64,000 nucleotides of DNA from Bacillota bacterium (GCA_012516125.1 JAAYXB010000033.1:37148-101147), one strand, 5' to 3'. Shown: positions 33,797 to 43,495, counted from the stretch's first letter. Notes: generated by a model not told the origin, from the letters alone. Numbers and translations are program-made.

Positions 33797-35368
33797 TCAT
33801 GGTCTGCCGCCGAAGAACGTGCCGCCTCCTGGCACAAGACGCATCATGGGGTTCGTGCTTTGGCCTCTGGTGCCTCCAGTGCCTGCAGACGCGCTACTGG
33901 ACCTGCGGATCGCCACCATCTCGCCTGGCTCAAGCCCGGATACCACCTCGGTCGTGGTCCCGTCGGTGATGCCCAGCTCGACACGCTTGAAGAAGGGTTC
34001 TCCGTTTTCGTCGAGGGTGCGGGCCATCAGGCGCCCACGACGTTCCTCCAGCGCCGCGTTGGGGATTGTGAGCACGCCAGTGCGCCGGTCCAGGACGATA
34101 TCCACGTCAGCTGTCATGCCCGGCTTCAGGGTCCGGGTGTCGTCGGTGACCTTGACCGTCACTTCGAAGTAAACTACGCTGCTGATGACCTTTCCCTGTG
34201 AGGCAACGCTTTCAACGACCCCGCTGAAAACTCTTCCGGGGACCGACTCCACTTTCACATCGGCCTGCTGACCTACCCTGACACTGTGGACATCAGTTTC
34301 ATCTACGTTCGCCGCGACCTCGAGGTGCGTCAGATCCACGACCACGGCAAGCACGCTGGACTGCCCCGCGAGTTGCCCCACCTGGGCCGCAACATCGGTA
34401 ACCGTTCCGTCTATGGGGGACACGATCCGCGTGAGGCTCAGGTTGCGCTCCGCCGCCCTGACGGCGTTTTTGGCTTGAGCCACCTGCGCTTGCGCAGTGA
34501 GAAGCTGTTGCTGGACGCTGCTGGCTTCAGCGTTCGCTTCCGCCACGCTCAGGTTCATCTTGGCCTGGGCTACCGCCGCTTCGGCTGCCGCAAGCTCGTC
34601 AGGGTCGGGGCCGGCGAGCAGCGAGTCCAGCTTTTGTTGGGCGGACTTCAGTGATTCAACAGCGGTGAGATACTTGCTTTCGGCGCTTTCCAGCTGCTGA
34701 CGCGTCACCGCGCCCTGCTCGAACAGGGTCTTGTTGCGCTCATACTCCTTCTTTGCGGTGTCGACCGTAAGCTGCGCCTGGGTGACCTGGGACCTGGCCT
34801 GTTCGATATCCTGGGGCGTTGCGCCCTCTTTGAGCTGGGCCAGCTTTGCCTCGGCGTTAAGGAGGTTCACCTTGGCCTGCTCTACTTGAAGCTTGTTTTG
34901 GGCCGGAGCAAGCTTCGCCTGCGTTTGTGCCTCCGCGAGCTTCGCCTCCGCAACGGCCAGGTTGTCTCTGGCTTCCTGAAGGCGCTCCCGAGCGTCGGTG
35001 TCATCGAGCAGGATCAGCAACTGACCCTTTTGCACAGCGTCCCCTTGCTTGACGAGGACCTCAGTGACGGTGCCGCTGACCTTCGGCGCAACCTGGTAGG
35101 TTGATCCCGGCCTCACAGTCCCGGAGGCTGTGACTTTGAGCGTGATCGAGCCGGTCTGTACCGGAACGAGCTGGTAAAGCTCCTCTGAGCTCGCAGCCCC
35201 CCGGTTATTTCGCAAAAATCCGTGGTAAAAGGCATACCCGGCTATCCCAACGGCGCACACAGTGACGACCACGGCGGCCACGAGACGCCGTCTGCCCCTG
35301 TGCCGCCTGTTTACGGCCTTGCGCGCATTCGTCCCACTACTGTTAACCGTTCCACTGCTGCCACTCAT
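33797..35368 (-). CDS. MacA/HlyD-type periplasmic adaptor
   Basis: 523 residues: an N-terminal membrane anchor (RRLVAAVVVTVCAVGIAGYAFYHG, read in two parts), a lipoyl domain (VSGTVTEVLVKQGDAVQKGQLL), a very long helical hairpin (about residues 125-310, rich in A/Q/E) and a second lipoyl and beta-barrel part (RIVSPIDGTVTDVAAQVGQ). It bridges the MacB-type pump to an outer-membrane TolC. ATG 35368 overlaps the upstream TGA as ATGA. The hairpin is longer than in Gram-positive homologues, which fits docking to TolC. Confidence 0.88.
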   Translation of the reverse strand: MSGSSGTVNSSGTNARKAVNRRHRGRRRLVAAVVVTVCAVGIAGYAFYHGFLRNNRGAASSEELYQLVPVQTGSITLKVTASGTVRPGSTYQVAPKVSGTVTEVLVKQGDAVQKGQLLILLDDTDARERLQEARDNLAVAEAKLAEAQTQAKLAPAQNKLQVEQAKVNLLNAEAKLAQLKEGATPQDIEQARSQVTQAQLTVDTAKKEYERNKTLFEQGAVTRQQLESAESKYLTAVESLKSAQQKLDSLLAGPDPDELAAAEAAVAQAKMNLSVAEANAEASSVQQQLLTAQAQVAQAKNAVRAAERNLSLTRIVSPIDGTVTDVAAQVGQLAGQSSVLAVVVDLTHLEVAANVDETDVHSVRVGQQADVKVESVPGRVFSGVVESVASQGKVISSVVYFEVTVKVTDDTRTLKPGMTADVDIVLDRRTGVLTIPNAALEERRGRLMARTLDENGEPFFKRVELGITDGTTTEVVSGLEPGEMVAIRRSSSASAGTGGTRGQSTNPMMRLVPGGGTFFGGRP

Positions 35369-36843
35369 AGCTTCCACCCCTCGGTTCCCAGCAATCCGAC
35401 CGCCTTGCCCAGGCGTGCCCGCGCCAGGTAGCAATCGAAGAGGGCTTGGACTTCCCCGGCCCTTGCGCTGGCCAGAGACTGGGTAGCTTCGATGACCTCA
35501 GCCACCACCCCTGCGCCTGCCTCAAAGCGCGCCTCCGTCACGCGGAGCGCCTCTTGGGCCTCGTCCACCGCCTTCTTTGCAAGTTCCAGTTTTAGCAGGG
35601 CCTGTTTCAGTCCCACCGATGCCGCGTATACGTCTTCGACCACCGCTTGTTTCTGACGTTCCAGCGCGGACTTCTGTACCTTCAGGTTCGTCTCCGCCTG
35701 CCCGAGCTTTTCTCGGGCCACTCCTCCGTCCCAGAGCGGCCAGGATACCTCAATGCCCACGCTCGATGTGGACGTGGACTTTGACGCGGCCGCAGCCCCA
35801 GGTGTCCCCACTGTGGAGCGAGAATCCTCAGCCCCTTCGTTCGCGAGCGTAAGTGTCCAACCCACCTGTCCGGATGTGAGGTTAAGTGAACCTGTGGCGG
35901 AAACCGAAAGGTCCCCCTGGTTCGAATACGTTGCGGAAAGGCCCACGGAGGGCCAAAGGGACCTCCGCGCTGTCTCCACGGCGGCGCGGGCCTTTTCCAC
36001 CGATAAGTTTGCTTGCTTCACTTCCGTCCGGTTTTCGAGAGCAAGCTTCACCAGTTCCTCGAGGCTCCGCTCCTCCTGCTCCACCTGGAAATCGTTCACG
36101 AGGTCGAACCTCGTCTCCGCCGGTAGGCCCAGTAGCAGCGCCAGGGAACGCATGGCCGCATCCAGATCGTCCCCGGCCTTGAGCTGATTGAACCTGGCCT
36201 GGTCGAGCTGGCTCTCGGCCTTCATGAGGTCGAGCTTGGTTGCCACACCCAGGGACAGCTTGCTGCGCACCTCGTCCAGGAAATTGCTCGCCCCTTCAAG
36301 GGCGCCGTCGTTCAAGGACTTGATCTGCTGTGCTTTGAGAACGTTGAGGTAAGCTGAGATTACGTTGAACATCACGTTCTGCCTGGCCCTGGCAAGATCG
36401 AGCTCTGCCCCGTCCAGATCGATGGCGGCAAGTTCGGTAGGTGAAAGCCCGACGCTAAACGGTGCCGGAAGGATGCCCGGCAGCGTCTGACTTGCCGTCA
36501 CGCGCACGGAAGAGCTGGCATCCGACGTCAAATCTCCTGTCAGGGAATAGACCGAGGTGTCATAATACGAACCCTGGAGAACGACCTTCGGCTGCCGAGA
36601 CCCGCTGCTTTCCCGGAGCCTGGATCGGCTCAGCTCGAGCGCCTGCAAGCCGCTAACAAGTTCAGGACTTTGCCTTGCAGCAAGGTCAAGGGCATCGGCC
36701 AGCGTCAGGCGAACGGGTGGCGACACCGTGGCGTCCGCCGCCTCGATTCCGCGCGACCCTGCTATAGCTAGGATAGCCGCGCCTGTAAGGACCGCGAGCC
36801 CCAGGAGCTTGATGCGTCCTGTTGTTACTGCTTTGATCATCAC
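35365..36843 (-). CDS. TolC-family outer-membrane efflux protein 2
   Basis: 492 residues: signal peptide (LLGLAVLTGAAILAIAG), then two OEP repeats of long helices, for example LDLAARQSPELVSGLQALEL, LGVATKLDLMKAESQLDQAR and AGAGVVAEVIEATQSLASA. TolC trimers make the exit duct of tripartite pumps and normally need an outer membrane. ATG 36843 overlaps the stop of the first TolC-like gene, behind GGAGG. It lies directly upstream of the adaptor, so it is the likely partner of this pump. Confidence 0.87.
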   Translation of the reverse strand: MMIKAVTTGRIKLLGLAVLTGAAILAIAGSRGIEAADATVSPPVRLTLADALDLAARQSPELVSGLQALELSRSRLRESSGSRQPKVVLQGSYYDTSVYSLTGDLTSDASSSVRVTASQTLPGILPAPFSVGLSPTELAAIDLDGAELDLARARQNVMFNVISAYLNVLKAQQIKSLNDGALEGASNFLDEVRSKLSLGVATKLDLMKAESQLDQARFNQLKAGDDLDAAMRSLALLLGLPAETRFDLVNDFQVEQEERSLEELVKLALENRTEVKQANLSVEKARAAVETARRSLWPSVGLSATYSNQGDLSVSATGSLNLTSGQVGWTLTLANEGAEDSRSTVGTPGAAAASKSTSTSSVGIEVSWPLWDGGVAREKLGQAETNLKVQKSALERQKQAVVEDVYAASVGLKQALLKLELAKKAVDEAQEALRVTEARFEAGAGVVAEVIEATQSLASARAGEVQALFDCYLARARLGKAVGLLGTEGWKL

Positions 36844-37958
36844 GACGCGGTACCTCCGTTTTCCACGCTTGTATCGCCGATAGCCCGCTTGAACTGCGAC
36901 CTTGCTACGTTGTAGTCATATATGGCCTGGAGCGCGTCGATTTGGCTTTGAGTATACTGGTTTTGCGCGGTGAGGACATCTAAGTTCGTGGCCATGTCCG
37001 CCTCAAAGAGAAGCTGGGTCACCCGCAGGTTCTCCTGTGCCTCACTGACCTTCTTGGCCGTAAGTTCCACTTTGGCCTCGGCCTGTTTGAGCGCTACATA
37101 GGCCTGGCGGACCGCCAGCGCTATCTTGTTCCGCTGCTCCGCAAGCTTCACCCTGGCGTCATCGGCCGCGAGCCGGGCGCGTTCGTACGTGAGCCTCGGC
37201 GTGAAGTCATTGTCAGCCAGGCTAACGTTCATGTCCGCGACCTCGACGGCCGATTGTGCCTGCGCGATCTCAACCCGGTTGGCGAGAGCGAACTCGATGC
37301 TGGCTTCAAGGTCGAGATCTCCTGTCTTCTCGTAAGAGAACTCGTCACGCAGGCGGAGGATGGTGTCCGGAGCAAACCCGATGGCCTGATTCAGCGCGAC
37401 CATTGCAAGATCCCTGTTGAGGATGGCACTCGCAAGGCTGTTGCGTGCGGAGGCAACCTGGTTCTCCGCCCTGATAAGGTCGAGCCTGGTCGCCATGCCC
37501 ACCTTTTCCTTGGCCGTGGCTATCTCGAGCTGTCTCTCGGCGAGGGCAAGCGCCTGTTCGGAGATGGATACGAGGTGCTCGGCCTTGAGAAGCGAGTAAT
37601 ACTGCTGGTCTGTGCTGAGGATCACGTCCTGTTTGGCTATCTCGAGGCTCTTCTCGGCGACCGTTAAGTTCATGCGAGCCTGGTAAACCGACGTCGGAGA
37701 TGGTTTCGTGAGGTTGGTGGCCTCCGTTTGCGCCAGAGCGAGCTCGGCATCCTTCACCGCGTTGGCAGCCAGGAGCACGCTCGAGCTGTGCTTCAACGCC
37801 AGCTTCCGGCACTCCTCGAGGCTCACCTCTCTCACCGCGGGTTCACCCGTGTTGTCACTGGCGAACGCGGCAGACGAAAACGCCGTTATAGCGGACAGCG
37901 CGATTATCGCCATCCAACGCAACCTCAACATATCTAGGCGATGTCTCGACAGCGACAT
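36840..37958 (-). CDS. TolC-family outer-membrane efflux protein 1
   Basis: 372 residues with a signal peptide (RWMAIIALSAITAFSSAAFA) and OEP motifs (KVGMATRLDLIRAENQVAS, ADMATNLDVLTAQNQYTQ). It is shorter than typical TolC (about 430-490). ATG 37958 is preferred because GGAGGGAGGAA lies just upstream; the frame extends to 38030 without a site. First gene of a five-gene efflux operon; two adjacent TolC-like genes in one operon may form a mixed or alternative duct. Confidence 0.84.
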   Translation of the reverse strand: MSLSRHRLDMLRLRWMAIIALSAITAFSSAAFASDNTGEPAVREVSLEECRKLALKHSSSVLLAANAVKDAELALAQTEATNLTKPSPTSVYQARMNLTVAEKSLEIAKQDVILSTDQQYYSLLKAEHLVSISEQALALAERQLEIATAKEKVGMATRLDLIRAENQVASARNSLASAILNRDLAMVALNQAIGFAPDTILRLRDEFSYEKTGDLDLEASIEFALANRVEIAQAQSAVEVADMNVSLADNDFTPRLTYERARLAADDARVKLAEQRNKIALAVRQAYVALKQAEAKVELTAKKVSEAQENLRVTQLLFEADMATNLDVLTAQNQYTQSQIDALQAIYDYNVARSQFKRAIGDTSVENGGTAS

Positions 37959-38039
37959 CCTGAACCGTTCCTCCCTCCAGTACCCAAGACTTGCGACTAT
38001 CTTCCCGCAAAATCCCTCCACCAGCTGCACTTAAGAGAG

Positions 38040-38590
38040 GCACTTAAAAGAGGGGGTTGCCCGGAGGCAGCCCCCGACAGATCTGGTGACCGACTACTGC
38101 AGTTCGATCCCGGGTCTGGCCGCGACTGTGTCTGGACCTAGCTGCGACCGTGACACGGTCTGCTGGATCTCGTGCCGCAGCCCCTGTTCGTGTTCCGCGT
38201 GCGGCCTTCTGGTGGACCGCATACCCGCCCGTGCTGAATGGCGCTGCTCTCGCTTTCCGCAGCCTGTGTCCCCTGTACCCCCTGGGGCCCCCCGGGGCCG
38301 CCTGGGCCGCCTGGGCCAGGCTGGCATTGGCCATGGGCGTGCGGATCATTATCTCAGCTACAACGGACATACAGGGTGCGGCAGCCCTCCAGACCAGCCT
38401 TCTAGCCCTGACGATCCCCACCCCCTCTCACGCCGAGCCCGTTTGGTGGCCCAGCCCTGGCCATGCTGCCCATTTAGGTGGGCCCGGTTCTGCGGGCCCC
38501 TGGACCTGTGCCCCGAAATCACCGGTGCCTCCTGTAATGGTGTGTCCTGCGAGCCACGGGTCGGGAAAACTGGGTTTTCTTCCTGAGCTT
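38040..38590 (-). other. long leader with collagen-like coding remnants
   Basis: No intact gene is seen. On the minus strand a frame without a start reads GPGGPGGPGGPQGVQGTQ (about 38250-38320) and another reads GAQVQGPAEPGPP (about 38470-38520). These Gly-X-Y runs are collagen-like and are separated by stops and frame changes, so they look like decayed remains, possibly of an exosporium-type protein. Confidence 0.4.
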
Positions 38591-38597
38591 GGATTCT

Positions 38598-38625
38598 TTA
38601 CTATGTATAACGCGCGGTATGTCAA
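38598..38625 (-). promoter_or_regulatory. possible promoter of the efflux operon
   Basis: On the minus strand, a consensus TTGACA at 38620-38625 is followed 16 bases later by TAGTAA at 38598-38603. The -35 box is perfect, the -10 box weak. The first gene starts about 630 bases downstream, giving a very long leader. Confidence 0.45.
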
Positions 38626-38670
38626 GAAATTGTGACAGAGAAGGTAACATTTTGTGAACGCGGGGCCACT

Positions 38671-38832
38671 AGTTGCCGGGTTGCCGGTGTTGCACTCGGG
38701 GACGGCGCCCCAAGCGGGGCGCGCTTCGCCAAAATCCGGCCCGTCTGGCTAGGCAGCCGGATTTTGACACCCCTCGTGCAATCACCGGCAACCCCTCCCA
38801 AGAGTCGGGAGCATTTCTCCGCCCTCACTTAG
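38671..38832. repeat. nested palindromic repeat, intact copy R1
   Basis: Outer arms GTTGCCGGTGTTGCAC and GTGCAATCACCGGCAAC enclose GGCGCCCC/GGGGCGCC and AAAATCCGGC/GCCGGATTTT hairpins. A CTCCC...GGGAG hairpin and a CACTTAG tail follow and overlap the stop codon of the sensor-kinase gene (38829-38831). The reverse complement matches 42369-42482 almost base for base. It may act as a bidirectional terminator or be a mobile palindrome. Confidence 0.85.
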
Positions 38833-40646
38833 CAACGGTCTGCGTCGTACCCTTCGCCGGCCCCGTCTGCTTCGTCTTGCGGCACTGCTGGCAGTGTGAA
38901 ACTAAACGTCGAGCCCTTGCCCGGCTCACTCTCCACAGCAACACGTCCTCCGTGAGCCGTTACGATCTGCTTCACGATGGCGAGACCCAAACCGGTACCG
39001 CCGAGGGCGCGCGCACGCGACTTCTCAACCCGATGAAAGCGTTCCCAGACGTAAGGAAGGTCTTCGGCGGGAATGCCCGGGCCGTGGTCCTGAACGCTGA
39101 TGGTGACCTCGTCTCCGGAAGACCGCGCCCGGATCATGATCACACCGTCTGGCGGGGAGAACCGTACGGCGTTACTCAGGAGATTAATCAGGACCTGCTC
39201 CACCCGATCCTCATTTGCGAGTATGAGCGGGAGATCTGCAGGGATGTCTCTCTCCACGTGAACCCGATGTTCCTGCAACTGCGGTGTAAGCTTGAATAAG
39301 ACGCGAGCTACCAGTTGGGCTGTGTCAATGGGATTGAGGTCCCAGCTTACCTTGCCCGACTCCATCAGCGCGAGATCCAAGAGGTCATGAATGAGACGGT
39401 TCAAACGCAGGGTTTCTCTGTGCATTACCTGGAGATACTGCTTCTTGACAGATTCCTCCGAGATCACCCCATCCATCATGGCCTCCAGGAAACCCTGAAT
39501 AGAGGTCAGGGGGGTGCGGAGCTCGTGCGAAACGTTTGCGACAAGATCTCGGCGGAGCTGTTCCAGTTGCCGAAGCTCGGTAATGTCCTGCAAGACTCCG
39601 ACCGCTCCATAGATTCTGCCTTCTGTTCCCTTGAGTGGGGCGACATGCGCGAGGACAAACGTCCTGCTGTCAACAAGCCTGTATTCCGCCGACTGTTCTT
39701 GACCCGAGCCGAGGACGCTGCCGAAGAGTTCCGCGAGCCCGGGACATGCGGAGATGTCCGCAAGCGCCAGGCCGACCAATCCCGTACCCTCGCATTTCAA
39801 CATGCGCGCGGCTGCAGGATTGGCCAGGATCATCTTGCCGTGCTCGTCCGTGGCGATAACACCTTCGGACATGTTTGACAGGATATTCTCGATTCTTAGC
39901 TTCTCCTGATGAAGAGTGCCGATGGTCTGTTGAAGGGCGGTGGATAGGTGATTGAAGTTTCGAGCAAGCTGTCCCAACTCGTCTCGAGATACCGCCGTGA
40001 TCTTCTGCCCGAAATTACCCCTGGCCATTTCCAGGGTGACTCTGCTCATCTCCTTGAGGGGACGGGATATCGAGCGGGAAAAGAAGTAACCCAGAAAGGT
40101 CGCGACCAGTATCGCAATGCCTGCGGCATACACAATCAGCCGCTCGACCGCGCTAACGGTAGCAGTAATATCAGCAACAGGCGTAAAGAGTAACAGGCTC
40201 CCGACGACCTGTCCCTTCATTTTTATGGGCACGGCCACCGAGAGCATGGTCTGATTGAACCGAGGGCTGAAATCGCGCTTGGAAACCACCTCCCCTCGCA
40301 GGATACGGCGGCTTTCGTCCGCCCCTAACTGGAGGTGCGGTGGGCCTGGCAAGCGCGTGCCGCCTGCGAGTATAAGACCATCCCGATCCACCACTGCCAT
40401 GCGGGTGTTCTGCGCATAACCCAGAGTCCCGAGCAGACGGTCGAGAGAAGCGAGACTCTCCCCTCTTTCGAGGTACGATTCCATAAGCTCGCCGATGGCC
40501 TTGCCCCTCTGGATAAGCTGGCGCTCCCTTGCAGAGTAGTAATAGTTGGCGAAAAGCTGCGACATGACGACGCCCACAGCCAACAGAGTCAAAAGCGCCA
40601 CTACCAGGTACGACCCCAGGAGTTTTGCGAAAAGGCTTCTGCACAT
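38829..40646 (-). CDS. sensor histidine kinase, PhoR/WalK type
   Basis: 605 residues: two membrane helices ([20 protein letters not shown] and [16 protein letters not shown]) around an extracytoplasmic domain, a HAMP domain, a PAS domain ([16 protein letters not shown]), HisKA with the phosphorylated His in [12 protein letters not shown], and HATPase_c with [19 protein letters not shown] and GGTGLGLAI. It should phosphorylate the regulator encoded directly upstream, whose TAA touches its ATG. Neighbouring Spy-like and efflux genes suggest envelope stress or toxic-compound sensing. Confidence 0.92.
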   Translation of the reverse strand: MCRSLFAKLLGSYLVVALLTLLAVGVVMSQLFANYYYSARERQLIQRGKAIGELMESYLERGESLASLDRLLGTLGYAQNTRMAVVDRDGLILAGGTRLPGPPHLQLGADESRRILRGEVVSKRDFSPRFNQTMLSVAVPIKMKGQVVGSLLLFTPVADITATVSAVERLIVYAAGIAILVATFLGYFFSRSISRPLKEMSRVTLEMARGNFGQKITAVSRDELGQLARNFNHLSTALQQTIGTLHQEKLRIENILSNMSEGVIATDEHGKMILANPAAARMLKCEGTGLVGLALADISACPGLAELFGSVLGSGQEQSAEYRLVDSRTFVLAHVAPLKGTEGRIYGAVGVLQDITELRQLEQLRRDLVANVSHELRTPLTSIQGFLEAMMDGVISEESVKKQYLQVMHRETLRLNRLIHDLLDLALMESGKVSWDLNPIDTAQLVARVLFKLTPQLQEHRVHVERDIPADLPLILANEDRVEQVLINLLSNAVRFSPPDGVIMIRARSSGDEVTISVQDHGPGIPAEDLPYVWERFHRVEKSRARALGGTGLGLAIVKQIVTAHGGRVAVESEPGKGSTFSFTLPAVPQDEADGAGEGYDADRC

Positions 40647-41339
40647 TTACCCCGTCGCCTCGAATTTGTAGCCGCGCCCCCATACTGTCTTTATGTATGT
40701 AACCTCACCATCTGCGTGGAGCTTCTCACGCAACCGCTTGATATGCGTATCGACCGTGCGCCCGTCGCCCAGGTACTCGTACCCCCAAACTTCCTCGAGA
40801 AGCTGTTCGCGGCTGAATACGCGGCCTGGGTGGCAAGCCAAAAACCACAGTAGCTCAAATTCCCTGGGGGTCATCGCCACCTCCTTGTCCTTTACCGTCA
40901 CGCGGTTGGCTTCGCGATCGATGGTGAGATCCCGATAGGTGATTACCCGTCCAGCGGCTTCGGGACTGGCGCTAGTTCTCCGCAAGACCGCCCTCACGCG
41001 GGCGACCATCTCACGGGGGCTGAACGGCTTGGGAATATAGTCGTCAGCGCCAAGCTCAAGGCCGAGCACCCGGTCAAACTCTTCCGTCCTCGCGCTGAGC
41101 ATGATAATGGGTACGTTCGAGGTTTTCTTTACCTCCCTACAGACGGTCCAACCGTCGAACTTGGGCAACATGATATCCAGTATGATAAGGTCAGGGGTGT
41201 TGGCCTTGACCTTATTGAGCGCTTCCTCGCCGTCACTCGCGGTTTCCACGCGGAAGCCCTCATTCTCGAGGTACACGCGTACCAATTCGCGGACCGATTC
41301 CTCGTCTTCTACTACCAGGATGGTACTCATGGTACTCAA
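40647..41339 (-). CDS. OmpR/PhoB-family response regulator
   Basis: 230 residues: receiver domain with DEE acidic pocket, phospho-acceptor Asp in LIILDIMLP, Thr/Ser in IIMLSAR and Lys in YIPKPF; a winged-helix domain (MTPREFELLWFLACHPGRVF, DTHIKRLREKL, TVWGRGYKF). It is paired with the kinase downstream. TTG 41339 has GGGAGG eleven bases upstream; ATG 41330 is the alternative. Probable targets are the Spy-like gene and the efflux operon, by proximity. Confidence 0.92.
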   Translation of the reverse strand: MSTMSTILVVEDEESVRELVRVYLENEGFRVETASDGEEALNKVKANTPDLIILDIMLPKFDGWTVCREVKKTSNVPIIMLSARTEEFDRVLGLELGADDYIPKPFSPREMVARVRAVLRRTSASPEAAGRVITYRDLTIDREANRVTVKDKEVAMTPREFELLWFLACHPGRVFSREQLLEEVWGYEYLGDGRTVDTHIKRLREKLHADGEVTYIKTVWGRGYKFEATG

Positions 41340-41489
41340 TGTTGCAAACGCCTCCCGGGAAGCGACTAATGATCTTGGTAAGCCTGCAGCGCCCGTAGCG
41401 GGGGTGTGACCCCCGCCCGGACGACTGCAGGCTGTGCTGTAGAGATGTACGCTCCCGCACGGCGCGTGCGGTGGTACTCTCTCTTTGAG

Positions 41490-41540
41490 TCACCGCCAAC
41501 CGCTCCCAAAGGCCGGGAGCGCTTCTGCACTCTCATTTAG
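41490..41540. repeat. partial copy of the palindromic repeat (hairpin and tail section)
   Basis: CACCGCCAACCGCTCCC, a GGCCGGGAGC half-hairpin and TCTGCACTCTCATTTAG correspond to the tail part of R1. It lies just after the stop of the Spy-like gene, before the response regulator, again at a gene 3' end. Confidence 0.65.
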
Positions 41541-41546
41541 AACCAT

Positions 41547-42035
41547 CTAGAACCATCTGCACGGGCCCATTCTGCCGGGCGCACCGTGCCTGCCGCGTCT
41601 ACCACCGCCCCAGGGGGCTGTCATCTTCGCGAGTTGTTCCTGTGTCAAGATGGACTTCATTTGCTCCTGGCTCTGTTGACCGATTTCATAGAGTTGCTTG
41701 CGCAGGTTGTTCACCTGCTCAAGCTTGGAGTTGATAGCAGACTGATCTGGGTTCCTCTGCAGCCTGAGCTGCCTTAGCTCAAACATGAGGTCCTGAAGCT
41801 GGATTCTCAGGTCCCTCGTCTTGGCGTACGTGGTTTTTTGAAGTTCCTGGAGCTTCGCTATCTGCTCGTCGGTGAGTTGAAGCGCGTCCACGGGGTTAAG
41901 CCAGTTACCCCGCGCAGATGGCATAGTGGCGCCAGCTCCCCAGAAACCCCAACCACGCCCGCCGGCCGAAGCCGCATGCGCCAGTCCGAGCACCAGCAAC
42001 AGGGTTAGAGCAGGTAGCAGGATTTTGCCTCTCAT
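41547..42035 (-). CDS. Spy/CpxP-like LTXXQ periplasmic protein
   Basis: 162 residues: signal peptide (KILLPALTLLLVLGLAHAASA), then helices with LQLTDEQIAKLQELQKTTYA and KSILTQEQLAKM, two LTxxQ-type motifs (LTDEQ and LTQEQ). Such proteins act as ATP-independent chaperones or metal sensors in the periplasm. The tail is rich in G, R and W. ATG 42035 follows GAAAGGAGGTGG. Its place just upstream of the two-component genes suggests it is a target or a negative modulator of that system. Confidence 0.82.
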   Translation of the reverse strand: MRGKILLPALTLLLVLGLAHAASAGGRGWGFWGAGATMPSARGNWLNPVDALQLTDEQIAKLQELQKTTYAKTRDLRIQLQDLMFELRQLRLQRNPDQSAINSKLEQVNNLRKQLYEIGQQSQEQMKSILTQEQLAKMTAPWGGGRRGRHGAPGRMGPCRWF

Positions 42036-42240
42036 GTGTCCACCTCCTTTCGGCGTCTCCTTCTCGAGGGTATCCGCGGAAGGCCCGCGATGCTACCCTC
42101 AAGAATGATTATATCCGCCTTTTTTCAGGATCCTGTGAACAAAATGTGGCGAAAGATCGAACTATTGTACCATCGTTCCGTCAGAGGAGGTTGACCTGCC
42201 CTCGGACCGGTAGCCTGGCCGCGCGGCAGCGGTCTTTCGA

Positions 42241-42292
42241 GATTCAACAGCGCTGGTTTGCCATAATGTGGGAAACATCAACAGTCTCCGTC
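42241..42292. repeat. CAACAG repeat, copy A
   Basis: Shares about 44 of 51 positions with the reverse complement of 51327-51377, including GATTCAACAG, TGCCATAATGTGGGAA and ATCAACAGTCTC. Two copies in opposite orientation 9 kb apart indicate a dispersed repeat, probably transposon-derived. Confidence 0.7.
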
Positions 42293-42368
42293 AGAAATCG
42301 TTGCCACTGTCCCAGAGGCGGGACTAAGTATGAGGTCATTAGTTTCCTCTCGTCTTCCGAGGTCTTGG

Positions 42369-42482
42369 GTTGCCGGTGATTGCACGAGGGGTGTCAAAAT
42401 CCGGCTGCCTAGCCAGACGGGCCGGATTTTGGCGAAGCGCGCCCCGCTTGGGGCGCCGTCCCCGAGTGCAACACCGGCAACC
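42369..42482. repeat. nested palindromic repeat, intact copy R2
   Basis: GTTGCCGGTGATTGCACGAG, AAAATCCGGC/GCCGGATTTT hairpin (42417-42430 region), GGCGCCCC/GGGGCGCC-like hairpin and GAGTGCAACACCGGCAAC, the same order as R1 in the opposite orientation. It is the uninterrupted reference that shows where the DUF1670 unit entered a third copy. Confidence 0.85.
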
Positions 42483-43123
42483 CTGCACGGCGCGTGCGCT
42501 CTCTGGAACCGGCGATTACTTATGGCGATCTACTTAGTCACGGTCGCCAGTGCTCGGCTCCGGGGACTGTGCCCCGAGCCGGGCGCAGTAACGAGATGTC
42601 ACCCTCGGGCGAGCGGCGAAATCTCGACACCCTGCCACGCAAGCGCCAGCCCGCAAGCACCGGCAACCTGATCGGCGAGCTCCTTGGCCATTTCGGGCTG
42701 GGCCCGCTCCAGCGTCCTGTACGCTGCATGCCGCCTGCGCCGTCTCCCGCGCAGCATGCACTGGCCTCCGCAGAGCACGGCGACGGCGCCCTGCTGGGCG
42801 GCGTTGTTGAAGACGTTGTTGCTCTTCCAGAATTCTTCGCAGTGTGATATGCTGGCACTGGTGGTTCCCTCCCATGAATTCGAAATCCTACGAAGCCTGG
42901 GTCATCCGCCCGCTTGAGAGGCGGGCATGGTTGGAGTGGTTCGGTAGGGCTTCGTTGTTTAGAGATGACCAGGCTCGCGGTCACAAGCTGTGTGCGCCGT
43001 GGAGATATCCGGGATATGAGGATGTGGTGAGCGGGCACGCGCGCTGCGACCCGCGCAGCATAAGGCTGTCGCTGCAACTTCGGAGCTGGTCGTGTATAGA
43101 TTCAAGAGGGGGGCGATTGATAC

Positions 43124-43495
43124 ATGTCTTCCAAGGCAGGGTCACATTCGCGTGGTTCGGAACCTCTCCGCAAAGCGGAGATGACCATAAGGTTGTCGGA
43201 ATTCGAGATCCCACCCATGCAGGACGCCTTACTTGTAGGGAAAAAAGCCCCCATCGGGCCCGAAGCCGTGCGCAGGATGGTAGACGCCGTCTCTCCAGAA
43301 CAGTATGAAATCATCAGGATCGACCACCAGGTGTTTGAAGCTGCCGTATTGAAAAGATCTCTCCTGAAGCTGTTACCAGAGGACAAGCTCCTACCTATCC
43401 TCTTGGAGGAATGTGAACGCGTAGCCGATGAACAGGCGGTTGTAAAGGCTCAGGTAAACATCGTGATTCAGGTGAACCGGGCGGTGGACTTGTAA
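43124..43495 (+). CDS. small protein of unknown function upstream of the CBS-GGDEF gene
   Basis: 123 residues; the conserved-looking part runs from residue 20 (MTIRLSEFEIPPMQDALLVG) to IRIDHQVFEAAVLKRSLLKL and ends VVKAQVNIVIQVNRAVDL. No membrane helix. The stop codon TAA shares its last base with the next ATG, so the two are co-translated and probably work together. I do not recognise a family. An internal ATG at 43181 is a possible start. Confidence 0.6.
   Translation: MSSKAGSHSRGSEPLRKAEMTIRLSEFEIPPMQDALLVGKKAPIGPEAVRRMVDAVSPEQYEIIRIDHQVFEAAVLKRSLLKLLPEDKLLPILLEECERVADEQAVVKAQVNIVIQVNRAVDL

Larger units (their letters stand above)
42036..43123. other. gene-poor region with repeats
   Basis: Holds the Spy operon promoter region, one arm of the CAACAG repeat (42241-42292), the intact palindromic repeat R2 (42369-42482) and further CACCGGCAACC echoes near 42660. 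Plus-strand frames near 42494-43308 lack ribosome sites and family resemblance. I see no gene. Confidence 0.6.

Noticed and set aside
38150..38635. 161-residue plus-strand frame rich in Pro/Ala/Trp
   Set aside because: It lies opposite the efflux leader, has no ribosome site and reflects the complement of collagen-like repeats.
42844..43308. 154-residue plus-strand frame before the CBS-GGDEF pair
   Set aside because: It overlaps the better-supported gene at 43124, lacks a ribosome site and matches no family.
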